64,000 nucleotides of DNA from Pseudoselenomonas ruminis (GCF_008271295.1 NZ_VTOY01000001.1:682001-746000), one strand, 5' to 3'. Shown: positions 35,868 through 44,903, numbered from the stretch's first letter. Numbers and translations are program-made. Notes: generated by a model not told the origin, from the letters alone.

Positions 35868-37268
35868 TCAGCTTTTAAAAATCAGCGTCTTGACGACCAC
35901 CGGCACCGTTCCGGCGACCGACTTGCCAATATCGATATAATCACCGGGCTGCGCATGAATGCGGTCCAGGCTTATAACCTGCCGTGCGGCCCCGCGGTGC
36001 TTTAGCATAAGCCCCAACGCCTTGGCATAGTCCTGCTCCATGACGACGAGTAAAATCTGCGCTTCCTTCGCCGTTGCTGCCAGCAGTCCATCGGCAAGCT
36101 TTGCCAACTCCTCATACGAGCCGCCCGTAGGGCCAGTCAAGGCAATAGCCACCTGCTGTCCCGCGGGATAGACGGCCCGCTTTACGCGATACTCCTCGCG
36201 AAGCGCTTCTGGGCACGCCAAATGCTCCAGGCGGATAACGGGAATATTCGTAAGCGGTACCAGTTCATCATTCATCATGACCGTACTGCCACTTAGCCGC
36301 ACGGCATAACTTCCCGCACCGATGACAGTAGCCCGGATGCGTTCCCGAGGATTTAGCAGCTTCACTTCCGGCTGGGCCGAAAAAACCTGCCAAAAGGCCG
36401 CCCCCACTAAGGGGCCGATGTCGCCATAGCGCAGGACATCGTCCCAGCCCGGTTCTGCTTCCTCACGGATGTATTCTGCCACACCACCCGAAAACATCAC
36501 GGCCGAAAGTCTCCCCTGCCGTTTGCTGTGACCAATGAAAAGCCGCTGTTCTGCGGGACTTAGCGGTTCATCCAGGCAAATCCGCCGGCAAATACCAGCA
36601 AACCTGTCCGCCAGCTCTTTTAACTCAGCGAGCCTTGCCACTTCGCCAAGACGGAGCGACAATCCCAGCAATGCCACCAGCGGCTGGATGCGCGGGGAAA
36701 TATACGTCACGCGGTGGTCCGGTGCCACGCGCACCAAGCGCCCGCCAATATCCAATGCAAAGGCGTCCTGCAGTTCACCGCCCAGAAAAACGGCCACATT
36801 AGTCGTCCCGCCGCCAATATCAAAATTGGCTACGGCAATCGGGACTCTTTCCGAATAGTCAGCCGCCCCGGCGCCATAGCCAGCCAGCACTGATTCCAAA
36901 TCCGGCCCAGCCGCCGCCACGACAAAATCGCCAGCGGCGGCGGATAATTTATCCACCGCCAGTCTGGCATTTTGTTTACGCGAACTCTCGCCCGTAATGA
37001 TAACAGCCCCCGTGACTATGTCTTCGCGTTTCACCCCGGCCTGCGCGTACTCAGCGAGCAGCAGCCGATCCAAAGCCTTGGCATCGATATTGCCATCGTC
37101 ACGAAGCGGCGTAAAATGCACGGGGCTTTTATACAGGACTTCCTTTTGGGTGATTTTCACATCGGGAATTGCCGTATAGGAATTGTTTTCCAACCGCAGC
37201 CGACTAAAAATCACCTGCGAAGTAGTCGTGCCAATATCGATACCAGCACTTAAGATTTCCTGCGCCAT
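35868..37268 (-). CDS. eutA: Ethanolamine ammonia-lyase reactivating factor EutA
   Basis: A 466-residue chaperone-like ATPase of the actin fold that swaps damaged cobalamin out of EutBC. SAGIDIGTTTSQVIFSRL is the phosphate-1 motif, FDIGGGTTNVAVF the phosphate-2 motif. The start is taken at ATG 37268, because the codon at 37274 is a TTG; the eat stop lies next to it. Confidence 0.94.
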   Translation of the reverse strand: MAQEILSAGIDIGTTTSQVIFSRLRLENNSYTAIPDVKITQKEVLYKSPVHFTPLRDDGNIDAKALDRLLLAEYAQAGVKREDIVTGAVIITGESSRKQNARLAVDKLSAAAGDFVVAAAGPDLESVLAGYGAGAADYSERVPIAVANFDIGGGTTNVAVFLGGELQDAFALDIGGRLVRVAPDHRVTYISPRIQPLVALLGLSLRLGEVARLAELKELADRFAGICRRICLDEPLSPAEQRLFIGHSKRQGRLSAVMFSGGVAEYIREEAEPGWDDVLRYGDIGPLVGAAFWQVFSAQPEVKLLNPRERIRATVIGAGSYAVRLSGSTVMMNDELVPLTNIPVIRLEHLACPEALREEYRVKRAVYPAGQQVAIALTGPTGGSYEELAKLADGLLAATAKEAQILLVVMEQDYAKALGLMLKHRGAARQVISLDRIHAQPGDYIDIGKSVAGTVPVVVKTLIFKS

Positions 37269-37270
37269 AG

Positions 37271-38662
37271 TCAAGCTTCCTCATCGAGGGCATCGAGCAC
37301 GCCAAACTCCTCATCAAACGGACGGATATGCTTGTTGCCATGCAGGAAATAATATGCGATAGCCAGTGCATAAATCCCCACCACATACGGCAGGACTTCG
37401 CCCGATGCCATGACCAGGCTCACGAGACAGAACACTGCCATAACAGCACTGACAATTGGAATCAACAGGCTCGGCACCTTGAACGGACGATGAAGCGCCG
37501 GTTCCTTATGGCGCAAAATGAAGAACGAAACCAAACTCGTCAGATACATGACAACAGAACCATAGCAGGCAATTGTTATGACCAAATCCGTAAGTCCCGT
37601 AAGCGCCGTAAACAAGCAGACAATGCCCGGCAGGATAAGCGCCCAGACCGGCGTATGATGCTTCTCGTCAAGATGCGCGAGGAACTTTGGCAGATACCCC
37701 GTACGGGCCATCGCATAAGTCTGGCGCGAATAGCCAACGATAATGCCATGCAGCGATGCCACAAGACCGAAAAGACCAATGCCGCTCATAAGAAGTACCG
37801 GCAGCGAACCTTCCCCATAAGCCGCACTAAGCGCCAGTGGCAACGGGAAATCGACAGCAGCCACCGCATCCACATCGGCTACGCCAGCCGTCAAAAAAAG
37901 CGTCAAAATCGCCATGACCAAAAGCGTTGCCATACCGCTCAAAAAGCCTTTGGGAATATCGTGCTGCGGGTCTACCATCTCCTCGGCACTCATCGCACCA
38001 CCTTCGATAGCCAGATAGAACCAAATGGCAAACGGTACGGCTGCCATCAAGCCATCAAAGCCATGCGGCAGCAGCGGCGTGGTGACAACGCGGGCCATAT
38101 CAAAATGCGGTGCCGCCAGGCCCCAATAAATCACAAGGCCGATCAATGCGATAACCGTCACAGCCAATTCAAACGTCGCCGACGTCTTCATGCCCAGGTA
38201 GTTCAAAAAGATAAAGAAGAAAAACGCCGCTACGGTCGCTACCATCGGGTCAATGACTGGCAGCAGTGCGTGGACATAACCACCAACGGCTAACGCAATA
38301 GCCGGCGGCGCAAAGACAAACTCGATAAGGCAGCTGATGCCATTGAGGTAGCCGCCAAATTTCCCCATAGCCCGCCGCGCATAAGCTGACGGACCACCTG
38401 CATGCGGGATAGCCGTCGCCAGCTCCGAATACGAAAGGATAAACGTCACATAAAAAATCGTTACCGGAATCAGCGCCAGTGCGAGTCCCATGACACCACC
38501 AGCCGCAAATCCATAGCTCCAGCCAAAATAATTGCCGGAGATGACAAGACCTACTGCCAACGACCAAAGATGAATCGGCTTTAGCACCCGTGTAAGGTTT
38601 TCCTCACGCTTCCCTGCCATCGCCTCAGATACCACCATTGTGCTTCCATGTTCCATGCTCAT
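37271..38662 (-). CDS. eat: Ethanolamine permease (APC superfamily)
   Basis: A 463-residue transporter with 12 hydrophobic segments, APC family. KPIHLWSLAVGLVISGNYFGWSYG is typical of Eat-type ethanolamine permeases, as is PHAGGPSAYARRAMGKFGGY. The C-terminal FDEEFGVLDALDEEA is short and acidic. It starts at ATG 38662, 7 bases after AGGAGG. It is first in the operon eat-eutA-eutB-eutC-cobT-cobS-cobC; no shell proteins or acetaldehyde dehydrogenase are included. Confidence 0.92.
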   Translation of the reverse strand: MSMEHGSTMVVSEAMAGKREENLTRVLKPIHLWSLAVGLVISGNYFGWSYGFAAGGVMGLALALIPVTIFYVTFILSYSELATAIPHAGGPSAYARRAMGKFGGYLNGISCLIEFVFAPPAIALAVGGYVHALLPVIDPMVATVAAFFFFIFLNYLGMKTSATFELAVTVIALIGLVIYWGLAAPHFDMARVVTTPLLPHGFDGLMAAVPFAIWFYLAIEGGAMSAEEMVDPQHDIPKGFLSGMATLLVMAILTLFLTAGVADVDAVAAVDFPLPLALSAAYGEGSLPVLLMSGIGLFGLVASLHGIIVGYSRQTYAMARTGYLPKFLAHLDEKHHTPVWALILPGIVCLFTALTGLTDLVITIACYGSVVMYLTSLVSFFILRHKEPALHRPFKVPSLLIPIVSAVMAVFCLVSLVMASGEVLPYVVGIYALAIAYYFLHGNKHIRPFDEEFGVLDALDEEA

Positions 38663-38685
38663 ACATATTCCTCCTATCGCACAAA

Positions 38686-38735
38686 AGCCAGCCTGCTCTG
38701 CCGATGCCTTTGGGCATCAGCAAAACAGACTGGCT
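38686..38735 (-). promoter_or_regulatory. Second leader hairpin before eat
   Basis: Stem AGCCAGTCTG with CAGGCTGGCT (38726-38735 and 38686-38695, complement) followed by TTTTGTG. An inner stem GATGCC/GGCATC lies within. It sits just upstream of the eat ribosome site and could be an attenuator or part of one. Confidence 0.6.
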
Positions 38736-38766
38736 CCTCTGCCTGAAGTATTCCATTCTCATCATC

Positions 38767-38817
38767 AAATAAAAAGACGCCTGACCGGAGGCTGGGCCCA
38801 GCCTCCAATCAAGCGTC
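38767..38817 (-). terminator. Leader terminator of the ethanolamine operon
   Basis: GACGC/GCGTC ends and a GGAGGCTGGG/CCCAGCCTCC core (38776-38817) followed by TTTTTATTT on the minus strand. It lies between the promoter at 38841 and eat, so transcripts must read through it to express the operon. Confidence 0.8.
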
Positions 38818-38840
38818 GTTGCTATCTTGATGATGTAGTA

Positions 38841-38869
38841 AATATATCATACAACATAGCTGCTGTCAA
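38841..38869 (-). promoter_or_regulatory. Promoter of the eat-eut-cob operon
   Basis: TTGACA (38864-38869 complement) and TATATT (38841-38846), 17 bases apart. The leader to eat is about 170 bases. Confidence 0.8.
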
Positions 38870-38919
38870 GAACACGTTTTACACTTTTTCTCAATCAGCA
38901 CAATATGGTGGTCATTAAA

Positions 38920-41049
38920 TCAATAGGAAGCAACAGCGTCCAATGCTTTAACGCCATAAGATTTTTCTACATGGACAGCCTGACCGCCCGTAAAGATTAC
39001 GAGGCAGACATCCGACGGAGCGTTAGCCTTGACATAGTCGAGGTCAACCTGCATGAGCTTGTCGCCCTTTTTGACCTGCTGGCCCTGCTCAACGAATACC
39101 TCAAAGCCCTGACCGCCGAGTTTAACGGTGTCAACGCCGAAGTGAATGAGGAATTCCGTGCCGTCAGCGGCCTTCATGCCGATGGCATGCTTCGTATCGA
39201 ATACGAACATGACCTCAGCGTCGCACGGAGCAACGACATTGCCGTCAGCCGGTGCGATGAAGAAACCATCGCCCATCATCTTGCCAGCGAAGGCAGCGTC
39301 CGGAGCTTCCGTGATGGCATGAGCCGTACCAGCTACCGGAGCAAAGAACTCATGCTCACCATGAGCAGCTGCCGGAGCCTCAGCCGTCGTTTCTGCCGGC
39401 TCCTCAACAGCCGGAGCGTCAGCCTCAGGCTCAACTTCCGGAGCCGTAGCCAGATACTCTTCGAGGTTTGACTTGATGACAGCAACCTTCGGTCCATAAA
39501 TGACCTGTACGCCCGTGCCTTTGACGATAACGCCCGAAGCACCCGTAGCCTTCAGTAGTTTCTGGTCAACGAGCGCAGAATCTGCTACCGAGCAGCGCAG
39601 GCGCGTTGCGCAGCAGTCAACCGACGTGATGTTGCGCTTGCTGCCAAGAGCGCGTGCGATAACCGGGCTGAGCTCATCGCCAGCAGCACCAGTGGCGCCC
39701 TCTTTGCGAGCCTTGACGTCAGCTTTCGTGTAAAGCTTCGTCTCTTCATCATCCTCCTCGCGGCCCGGCGTCTTGAAGTTGAACTTCTTGATGAGGAACG
39801 AAAATGCAAAGTAGTACAGGAAGAAATAAACGATACCAACCGGGATGATGAGCATCCAGCTCGTCTTGTCATTGCCCTGCAGGATACCGAAGATAAAGAG
39901 GTCCAGAAGACCGCCGGAGAACGTAAGACCAACGGCGATATTGAGCATGTGCGCAATCATGTATGCGGCACCAGCCAGAAGAACCTGAACACCGAAGAGC
40001 ATCGGTGCAACGAACAGGAAGGAGAACTCGATCGGCTCCGTGATACCCGTGAGCATCGAGGTAAGCGCTGCGGAAAGCAGCAGGCCGCCAGCAACCTTTT
40101 TCTTCTCCGGACGAGCGCAACGGTACATAGCAAGAGCTGCACCCGGCAGACCGAAGATCATGAAAATGAACTCACCGGAGAAATAACGCGTAGCGTCAGC
40201 ACTGAAATGTGCGACATTCGGCGAAGCGAGCTGCGCGAAGAAGATGTTCTGACCGCCCTGTACGAGCTGGCCATCGATCATCATGCTGCCGCCAACACCC
40301 GTCTGCCAGAACGGCAGATAGAATACATGGTGCAGACCAAACGGAATCAGTGCACGTTTTACGATACCGAAAATCAGCGTACCGATATAGCCCGTGCCCG
40401 TAACGACGTTGCCAAGACCAAAGATGAGGTCCTGAACAACCGGCCAGACAAACGTCATGGCAATACCGACGAACAGGAAGACCACCGTCGATACGATAGG
40501 AATGAAACGCGAACCACCGAAGAAGGACAGCGCATCCGGCAGTACAATCTGATGATAGCGGTTGTGCAGAATCGAAACGCCGATACCGACGATGATACCG
40601 CCGAAAACGCCCATCTGCAGCGACATGATGCCGCAGCTCGAAGCAATCGTACCTTCGAGCACGCCCGGTGCAATAGAACCATCTGCCAGGATTTTGCCCG
40701 TCAGCTGGAGCATGGCATTACAGGAAACATGCATGACGAAGAAGGAAATCATTGCAGCCAGTGCCGCAACTTCCTTCTCGGCTTTCGCCATACCAATAGC
40801 AACACCAACGGCAAAGATAATCGGCAAGTTGCCAAAAATCGTACCGCCAGCAGCGCTCATAACCGTAAGCAGGGAGTGAAGCACTGTTCCATCCCCCAGC
40901 AGCGATTCCAAACCGTAAGTCTTGATCGTCGTCGGATTTGTAAACGACGAACCAAGGCCTAACAGCAGACCGGCAATCGGCAGAACTGCAACGGGCAGCA
41001 TGAAACTGCGGCCAACGCGCTGCAGCACGCTGAAAATTTCGTCTTTCAT
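38920..41049 (-). CDS. PTS sugar transporter EIICBA (glucose/maltose family)
   Basis: A 709-residue three-domain PTS permease: EIIC (1 to about 415, with ten or so membrane segments and GLHHVFYLPFWQTGVGGSM), EIIB (about 470-540, phosphocysteine in SVDCCATRLRCSV) and EIIA (about 580-705, phosphohistidine in LIHFGVDTVKLGG). A Pro/Ala/Glu-rich linker joins B and A. The GFHH/GLHH motif type resembles MalX/PtsG-like glucose or maltose permeases; the sugar is not certain. I use ATG 41049, with GAGAGG 9 bases upstream; an ATG at 41058 overlaps that site. Confidence 0.9.
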   Translation of the reverse strand: MKDEIFSVLQRVGRSFMLPVAVLPIAGLLLGLGSSFTNPTTIKTYGLESLLGDGTVLHSLLTVMSAAGGTIFGNLPIIFAVGVAIGMAKAEKEVAALAAMISFFVMHVSCNAMLQLTGKILADGSIAPGVLEGTIASSCGIMSLQMGVFGGIIVGIGVSILHNRYHQIVLPDALSFFGGSRFIPIVSTVVFLFVGIAMTFVWPVVQDLIFGLGNVVTGTGYIGTLIFGIVKRALIPFGLHHVFYLPFWQTGVGGSMMIDGQLVQGGQNIFFAQLASPNVAHFSADATRYFSGEFIFMIFGLPGAALAMYRCARPEKKKVAGGLLLSAALTSMLTGITEPIEFSFLFVAPMLFGVQVLLAGAAYMIAHMLNIAVGLTFSGGLLDLFIFGILQGNDKTSWMLIIPVGIVYFFLYYFAFSFLIKKFNFKTPGREEDDEETKLYTKADVKARKEGATGAAGDELSPVIARALGSKRNITSVDCCATRLRCSVADSALVDQKLLKATGASGVIVKGTGVQVIYGPKVAVIKSNLEEYLATAPEVEPEADAPAVEEPAETTAEAPAAAHGEHEFFAPVAGTAHAITEAPDAAFAGKMMGDGFFIAPADGNVVAPCDAEVMFVFDTKHAIGMKAADGTEFLIHFGVDTVKLGGQGFEVFVEQGQQVKKGDKLMQVDLDYVKANAPSDVCLVIFTGGQAVHVEKSYGVKALDAVASY

Positions 41050-41072
41050 TAGACACATCCTCTCTCGTCCAA

Positions 41073-41126
41073 TTAAAAAAGCATTTACCTGCTATTTAAC
41101 CCGAGTACCATAGCAGATAAATGCTT
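41073..41126 (-). terminator. Leader terminator before the PTS gene
   Basis: A 16-base stem (41079-41094 with 41111-41126, arms AAGCATTTATCTGCTA and TAGCAGGTAAATGCTT) with a 16-base loop and T6 on the minus strand, ending about 15 bases before the ribosome site. It must be bypassed for expression, as in BglG/LicT-type antitermination; no clear RAT site was recognised. Confidence 0.8.
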
Positions 41127-41161
41127 ATTACCGGACACACCTTAAAATATTTACCGCGGTT

Positions 41162-41191
41162 ATTATAACATAGTCGCCTAAAATACTTCAA
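41162..41191 (-). promoter_or_regulatory. Promoter of the PTS gene
   Basis: TTGAAG (41186-41191 complement) and TATAAT (41162-41167) with 18-base spacing, leading into the leader terminator. Confidence 0.8.
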
Positions 41192-41356
41192 GACACATAC
41201 CGCAAAAAAAGACTTTCGAAGCTAAAAATGGAACGTTGTTACAAAGTTATCGATTCGTAAGTAATTTTTTTCTATTTAACTGACCATTTGCACTTTGACT
41301 GCCAAATTCACACAAAAATGACCGGTCAAATTGACCGGTCAAATGTCAAACAACCC

Positions 41357-44300
41357 TTACTTTTCCCGTAGCGGCCGGATTTTCTCTATCAGCTCGATAA
41401 CGGCATCCTTGGCATTGCGGTTATATTTGAGTTTGCTGACGCCCTCGTGATTTTGCTTATAGGCATCGTAGTCGGTGACGAGAGAAATCTTGTCGCCTTT
41501 CTTGAAGGTATTCAAGATGGCCAGTACGTCTTTTTTCTGGGCGCACCATTCCTTCGTGAAATCGTTGATCTGGTTGGCGATGATTTCCTCGATGCGCGTC
41601 TCGATCACCGTCCCCGCATCAAGGCCCTTGTATTTTATCGGGTCTTGCTTCATATCCTCCCAGAATCCGCCAATGACATCGGCCAGCGCCGGATTCGTCT
41701 CACGAAGTTTAGCGATGTGGTTATCGATGGCTTCATCCTCGATTGGCGCAGCGATGATGACATCCTCCTCAGGCATGTAGTTCTGGATCAGCGAGAGGAT
41801 ATAGCGATAGTCGATGGTCACGCTGGTGATGTTCTCGAGCTCATAGCCGATATCGATATGGATAGGCTCATCCCCATCCTCCTTGGGCTTGCGCAGCTCC
41901 TCGATGACGTTGCGATACTTGCCGCTGTAATCGTTGAGCTCCTCCCTATCGACATGATACTCCGAAAGGTCATGGTCTTCCCACTCCTGATAGACCTGCA
42001 GCTCACCGCTGAGGCGGTCAACCTTCTGGAAGGCCTTGGCAAATTTCTGCATCGCACTGCGGTCTGTCAGCGCATCGACATTTTCAGGTGCTGGCGCAAG
42101 ACTCTTAAGCTCATTGAGCGCTTCGCGGAACTCTTTTTCGAGCTCCGCAAAAGCTGGCGCACTGACCTCGTTGGTGCCGCCATGGCTGTAAAGCAACAGC
42201 GCACCATCCACCGCTTCCTTGTACTCCGCCGAGCGCTGGAAGATGACAATCATGCCATAACGCTTGCTCTTGTCATAGATGCGGTTCGTGCGGCTGAACG
42301 CCTGAATGATATTCTGCGGCGCCATGGGCGGACGGTCAACGAAGAGTATCGCACAAGGCGGGGCATCAAAGCCCGTGAGCAGACGGTCCACCACTATGAC
42401 GAGGTCAAGCTGCTCCTTGCGCTGTTTATAACGTCCCTTCTTGCGAGCCAAGCGGTCGTTGAGATTCGTATTATAGGCCTGCAAGCTGTCCAGCCCGAAA
42501 TTCGTGCCAAACATTTCATTATAATCTGCCAGCGATTCCTTCATCGCCTGCTGGTTGGCAATGGAGTCCTGCTCATTTTCCGTAACCGTATAGGTAATGG
42601 CAATCTTCGGGAAGTCCACGGACTTCTCACGAATGGATGCGGCGACCTTCCCTTCGGCAATAGACTGCCGAAACAGCCGATAATATTTCTGCGCGATTTC
42701 AATCGACGGCACCGTAAGAATAGCCTCATAGGCCTCGCCCTGCGGCGCCTGCAAACGGAACTTGCCCGCGGCTTTGTTGAGGATATAATCTACGACTTCC
42801 GCACGGTGCGCCTCACTATCGTAGATATCATCGCCTTCATTTTTATAGTAGGCCTGCATGACCGACCGCTCGCGTACCACAGCATCCTGCGCCGCCAGTT
42901 TGTCGTAACTTCCCACCGCAAGCTGTTCGCCCACGGTGAGGATTGCTTCCTCTGACAGCGAATCCTTATAGTCAATCTGGAAGCCCAGCACCGCTTTATT
43001 CTGCAAGGCCTCCTTGATGGTGTAGTTATGCAGGCAGGGCCCGTAAAGCGCCTCCGTCGTGCGCGCCAAATCGCCTTTGCGCTGACGTTTGTTCTCGTCA
43101 AAAATCGGTGTACCCGTAAAGCCATACCAAAGCGAATGATAGAAGAACTTCTGCAGTTCCCGCTGCGTCTCCGGCGTAACCGTGCGATGGCATTCATCGA
43201 CGACAAAAGCGATGCAGAGCCCATGCAGCCTTTTGGCTGTCTGCGAATCCTTCTTCGCTTCGGTATTATAGCGCTTCATGATAATCTGCAGCTTCTGGAT
43301 GGTCGTGACAATAACGATACGGTCTTTATTCTTGAGCTTCTTTAACAGCTCGTGGACATTATCGGTATCGTCGACATCGATGATGTCATTTTCCGCATAG
43401 GCCTTGAACGAAAGCGACGTCTGCTGGTCAAGATCCTTGCGGTCAATGAGGAAAATCGTCTTGTCAATGCCAGGGATAAGCGACAGATTCTTCGCCACCG
43501 TATAGGAGGTCAGCGTCTTGCCCGAGCCGGTCGTATGCCAGATAAAGCCCGACTCCTGCCTGGATGAGGCCCGCTTTACGGCCTCAATCGCATGTACCTG
43601 ATACGGCCGCAAAAGAATGAGCTTATGCCGCTCGGCATCGACGACGCTGTAATGGCCAATCATCTCATGCGCCGCCGGAATGCGCAAAACCTCCTCGGCA
43701 AAGGCCAGATAATTCTCTATCGGCTCATTTTGCTTATTGACCCAAGAGGTCAAAAACTTCTCATTGAGATTTGAGCCCGTATCCGCCGCGATATAGCGCG
43801 TATTACTGCCATTGGACACCACAAACATCTGCATCATACCAAAGAGCCCACGGAACTTGCCCTCGAGACTGTACTTCTTGATTTGACGGAACGCATCCAT
43901 AAACGGATGATCCTGATTCTTGAGCTCAATATGAATCATCGGCAGGCCGTTAATCAGCAGCGTCACATCAAAACGGCGCTCGCGGTCATCCGCATCCTGC
44001 TTATCGGAAACGAACTGGTTGATGACCTCATAGGACGAACGGCCGCCCGCAATCTCGCGGTTGCTGATCGCCATCAGATGAATCGAACCCTTGCCAGCGT
44101 CCTCACGCGTGAGTGGGATAACGGCCTCTCCATTCTCCCCCGCCAGCCACAGCGCCGCCTTATAAGGACTCTTGGCGACATCGAGCATATACTCCCGAAT
44201 CTGATGAAACTCAACATCAGTTATCGGCTCGCCATCAAGCGCCGCCAGATTGTTCTGATTGAGCTTGTCGCGGAAATTCGCCCAAAGCGACGCTTCATCC

Positions 44301-44389
44301 CGAATATCCTTGCGATACGTCCACTGCGACACATCCTGCGTCAACTGCCGTATCAAATCCCTTTCCATCACAGCCTCGCTCTGCGCCAT
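41357..44389 (-). CDS. hsdR: Type I restriction enzyme, R (endonuclease/translocase) subunit
   Basis: A 1010-residue HsdR. The N-terminal nuclease domain has RFDVTLLINGLPMIHIELKN (Asp...Glu-x-Lys). The helicase domains show HTTGSGKTLTS (Walker A), FVVDECHRT (DECH), YGFTGTPIF and FSRTNRIYD. A C-terminal helical region ends with RPLREK. ATG 44389 has GAGGTG 7 bases upstream. A minus-strand promoter (TTGCTA 44455-44460, TAAAAT 44432-44437, 17 apart) stands just upstream. Two palindromes (41318, 41331) follow its stop. Confidence 0.95.
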   Translation of the reverse strand: MAQSEAVMERDLIRQLTQDVSQWTYRKDIRDEASLWANFRDKLNQNNLAALDGEPITDVEFHQIREYMLDVAKSPYKAALWLAGENGEAVIPLTREDAGKGSIHLMAISNREIAGGRSSYEVINQFVSDKQDADDRERRFDVTLLINGLPMIHIELKNQDHPFMDAFRQIKKYSLEGKFRGLFGMMQMFVVSNGSNTRYIAADTGSNLNEKFLTSWVNKQNEPIENYLAFAEEVLRIPAAHEMIGHYSVVDAERHKLILLRPYQVHAIEAVKRASSRQESGFIWHTTGSGKTLTSYTVAKNLSLIPGIDKTIFLIDRKDLDQQTSLSFKAYAENDIIDVDDTDNVHELLKKLKNKDRIVIVTTIQKLQIIMKRYNTEAKKDSQTAKRLHGLCIAFVVDECHRTVTPETQRELQKFFYHSLWYGFTGTPIFDENKRQRKGDLARTTEALYGPCLHNYTIKEALQNKAVLGFQIDYKDSLSEEAILTVGEQLAVGSYDKLAAQDAVVRERSVMQAYYKNEGDDIYDSEAHRAEVVDYILNKAAGKFRLQAPQGEAYEAILTVPSIEIAQKYYRLFRQSIAEGKVAASIREKSVDFPKIAITYTVTENEQDSIANQQAMKESLADYNEMFGTNFGLDSLQAYNTNLNDRLARKKGRYKQRKEQLDLVIVVDRLLTGFDAPPCAILFVDRPPMAPQNIIQAFSRTNRIYDKSKRYGMIVIFQRSAEYKEAVDGALLLYSHGGTNEVSAPAFAELEKEFREALNELKSLAPAPENVDALTDRSAMQKFAKAFQKVDRLSGELQVYQEWEDHDLSEYHVDREELNDYSGKYRNVIEELRKPKEDGDEPIHIDIGYELENITSVTIDYRYILSLIQNYMPEEDVIIAAPIEDEAIDNHIAKLRETNPALADVIGGFWEDMKQDPIKYKGLDAGTVIETRIEEIIANQINDFTKEWCAQKKDVLAILNTFKKGDKISLVTDYDAYKQNHEGVSKLKYNRNAKDAVIELIEKIRPLREK

Positions 44390-44418
44390 GTTCATGCACC
44401 TCGATTATCACCTCATCA

Positions 44419-44447
44419 TTGACGAGGATTTATTTTATTGCTATAAT
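44419..44447 (+). promoter_or_regulatory. Strong plus-strand promoter upstream of hsdR
   Basis: TTGACG (44419-44424) and TATAAT (44442-44447) with an exact 17-base spacer. It points away from hsdR, toward the small toxin-like gene at 44541-44636, and overlaps the minus-strand hsdR promoter. Confidence 0.7.
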
Positions 44448-44453
44448 TTGTAT

Positions 44454-44552
44454 ATAGCAAAGGGTGCTTCACACAAGGGTATTAGCCCGTTTTGATAGTC
44501 ACAAGAAAAATGACCGTCTAGTTTTGCAGGCTAGGGGCGGTCATTTTCTTAT
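44454..44552 (+). ncRNA. Candidate antisense small RNA (possible type I antitoxin)
   Basis: About 100 bases from the promoter at 44419-44447 to a bidirectional hairpin (AAAATGACCG at 44507-44516 with CGGTCATTTT at 44538-44547) followed by CTTATATT. There is no ORF of note. It would overlap the 3' part of the toxin transcript, as RatA overlaps txpA. Prediction only. Confidence 0.45.
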
Positions 44553-44636
44553 ATTCAAGCCTTTTCCAATCATATAGCCTAAGCTAAAGATGGCTATTGC
44601 AAAGCCGATTACGACCAACAAAGACTCCATTGTCAT
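44541..44636 (-). CDS. Small hydrophobic peptide, putative type I (holin-like) toxin
   Basis: A 31-residue peptide: MTMESLLVVIGFAIAIFSLG followed by YMIGKGLNIRK. One membrane segment (about 5-22) and a short basic tail are typical of small membrane toxins of type I systems (often labelled putative holin-like toxin). GGGAGGG stands 7 bases before the ATG. A 110-base structured leader and strong promoter (44745-44774) precede it. A terminator hairpin overlaps its stop. An ATG two codons later is an alternative start. Confidence 0.6.
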   Translation of the reverse strand: MTMESLLVVIGFAIAIFSLGYMIGKGLNIRK

Positions 44637-44744
44637 CAGACATCCCTCCCCATACATATTTCCCGAAAGGGATTTCTATGTAATCGGAGGGTCACAGTCC
44701 CTCCGCAGAGGGCTAACCGCTTCCTGTGTGATAGCACCACGGAT

Positions 44745-44774
44745 ATTATAACACAAAGAGCGTTTCGATGTCAC
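44745..44774 (-). promoter_or_regulatory. Promoter of the toxin-like gene
   Basis: GTGACA (44769-44774 complement) and TATAAT (44745-44750), 18 bases apart. The -35 side lies within the hairpin at 44757-44799. Confidence 0.6.
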
Positions 44775-44799
44775 GATAACTACAACATCGAAACGCTCT
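44757..44799. terminator. Perfect hairpin between toxin-like gene and PHP cassette
   Basis: 15-base arms (44757-44771, 44785-44799, arm AGAGCGTTTCGATGT) with a 13-base loop and TCTATTTTTTA on the plus side. It can end plus-strand transcripts that are antisense to the toxin leader, and may also end the PHP cassette on the minus strand. Confidence 0.75.
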
Positions 44800-44903
44800 T
44801 CTATTTTTTATAAGTCTTCTGCATCAAAACGCCCTAGCTTTAGAATCCGCTACGCAGTGCGTAGCGAATTGGAAACCACACTATTACAACGAACTAAATA
44901 ACA

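Noticed and set aside
38686-38817. EutV/ANTAR dual hairpin site
   Set aside because: The expected six-base loops with A at position 1 and G at position 4 are not formed; stems end in a four-base or zero-base loop.
38650-38920. Cobalamin riboswitch upstream of the eut-cob operon
   Set aside because: No B12-box-like sequence (GCCACTG core) was found in the leader.
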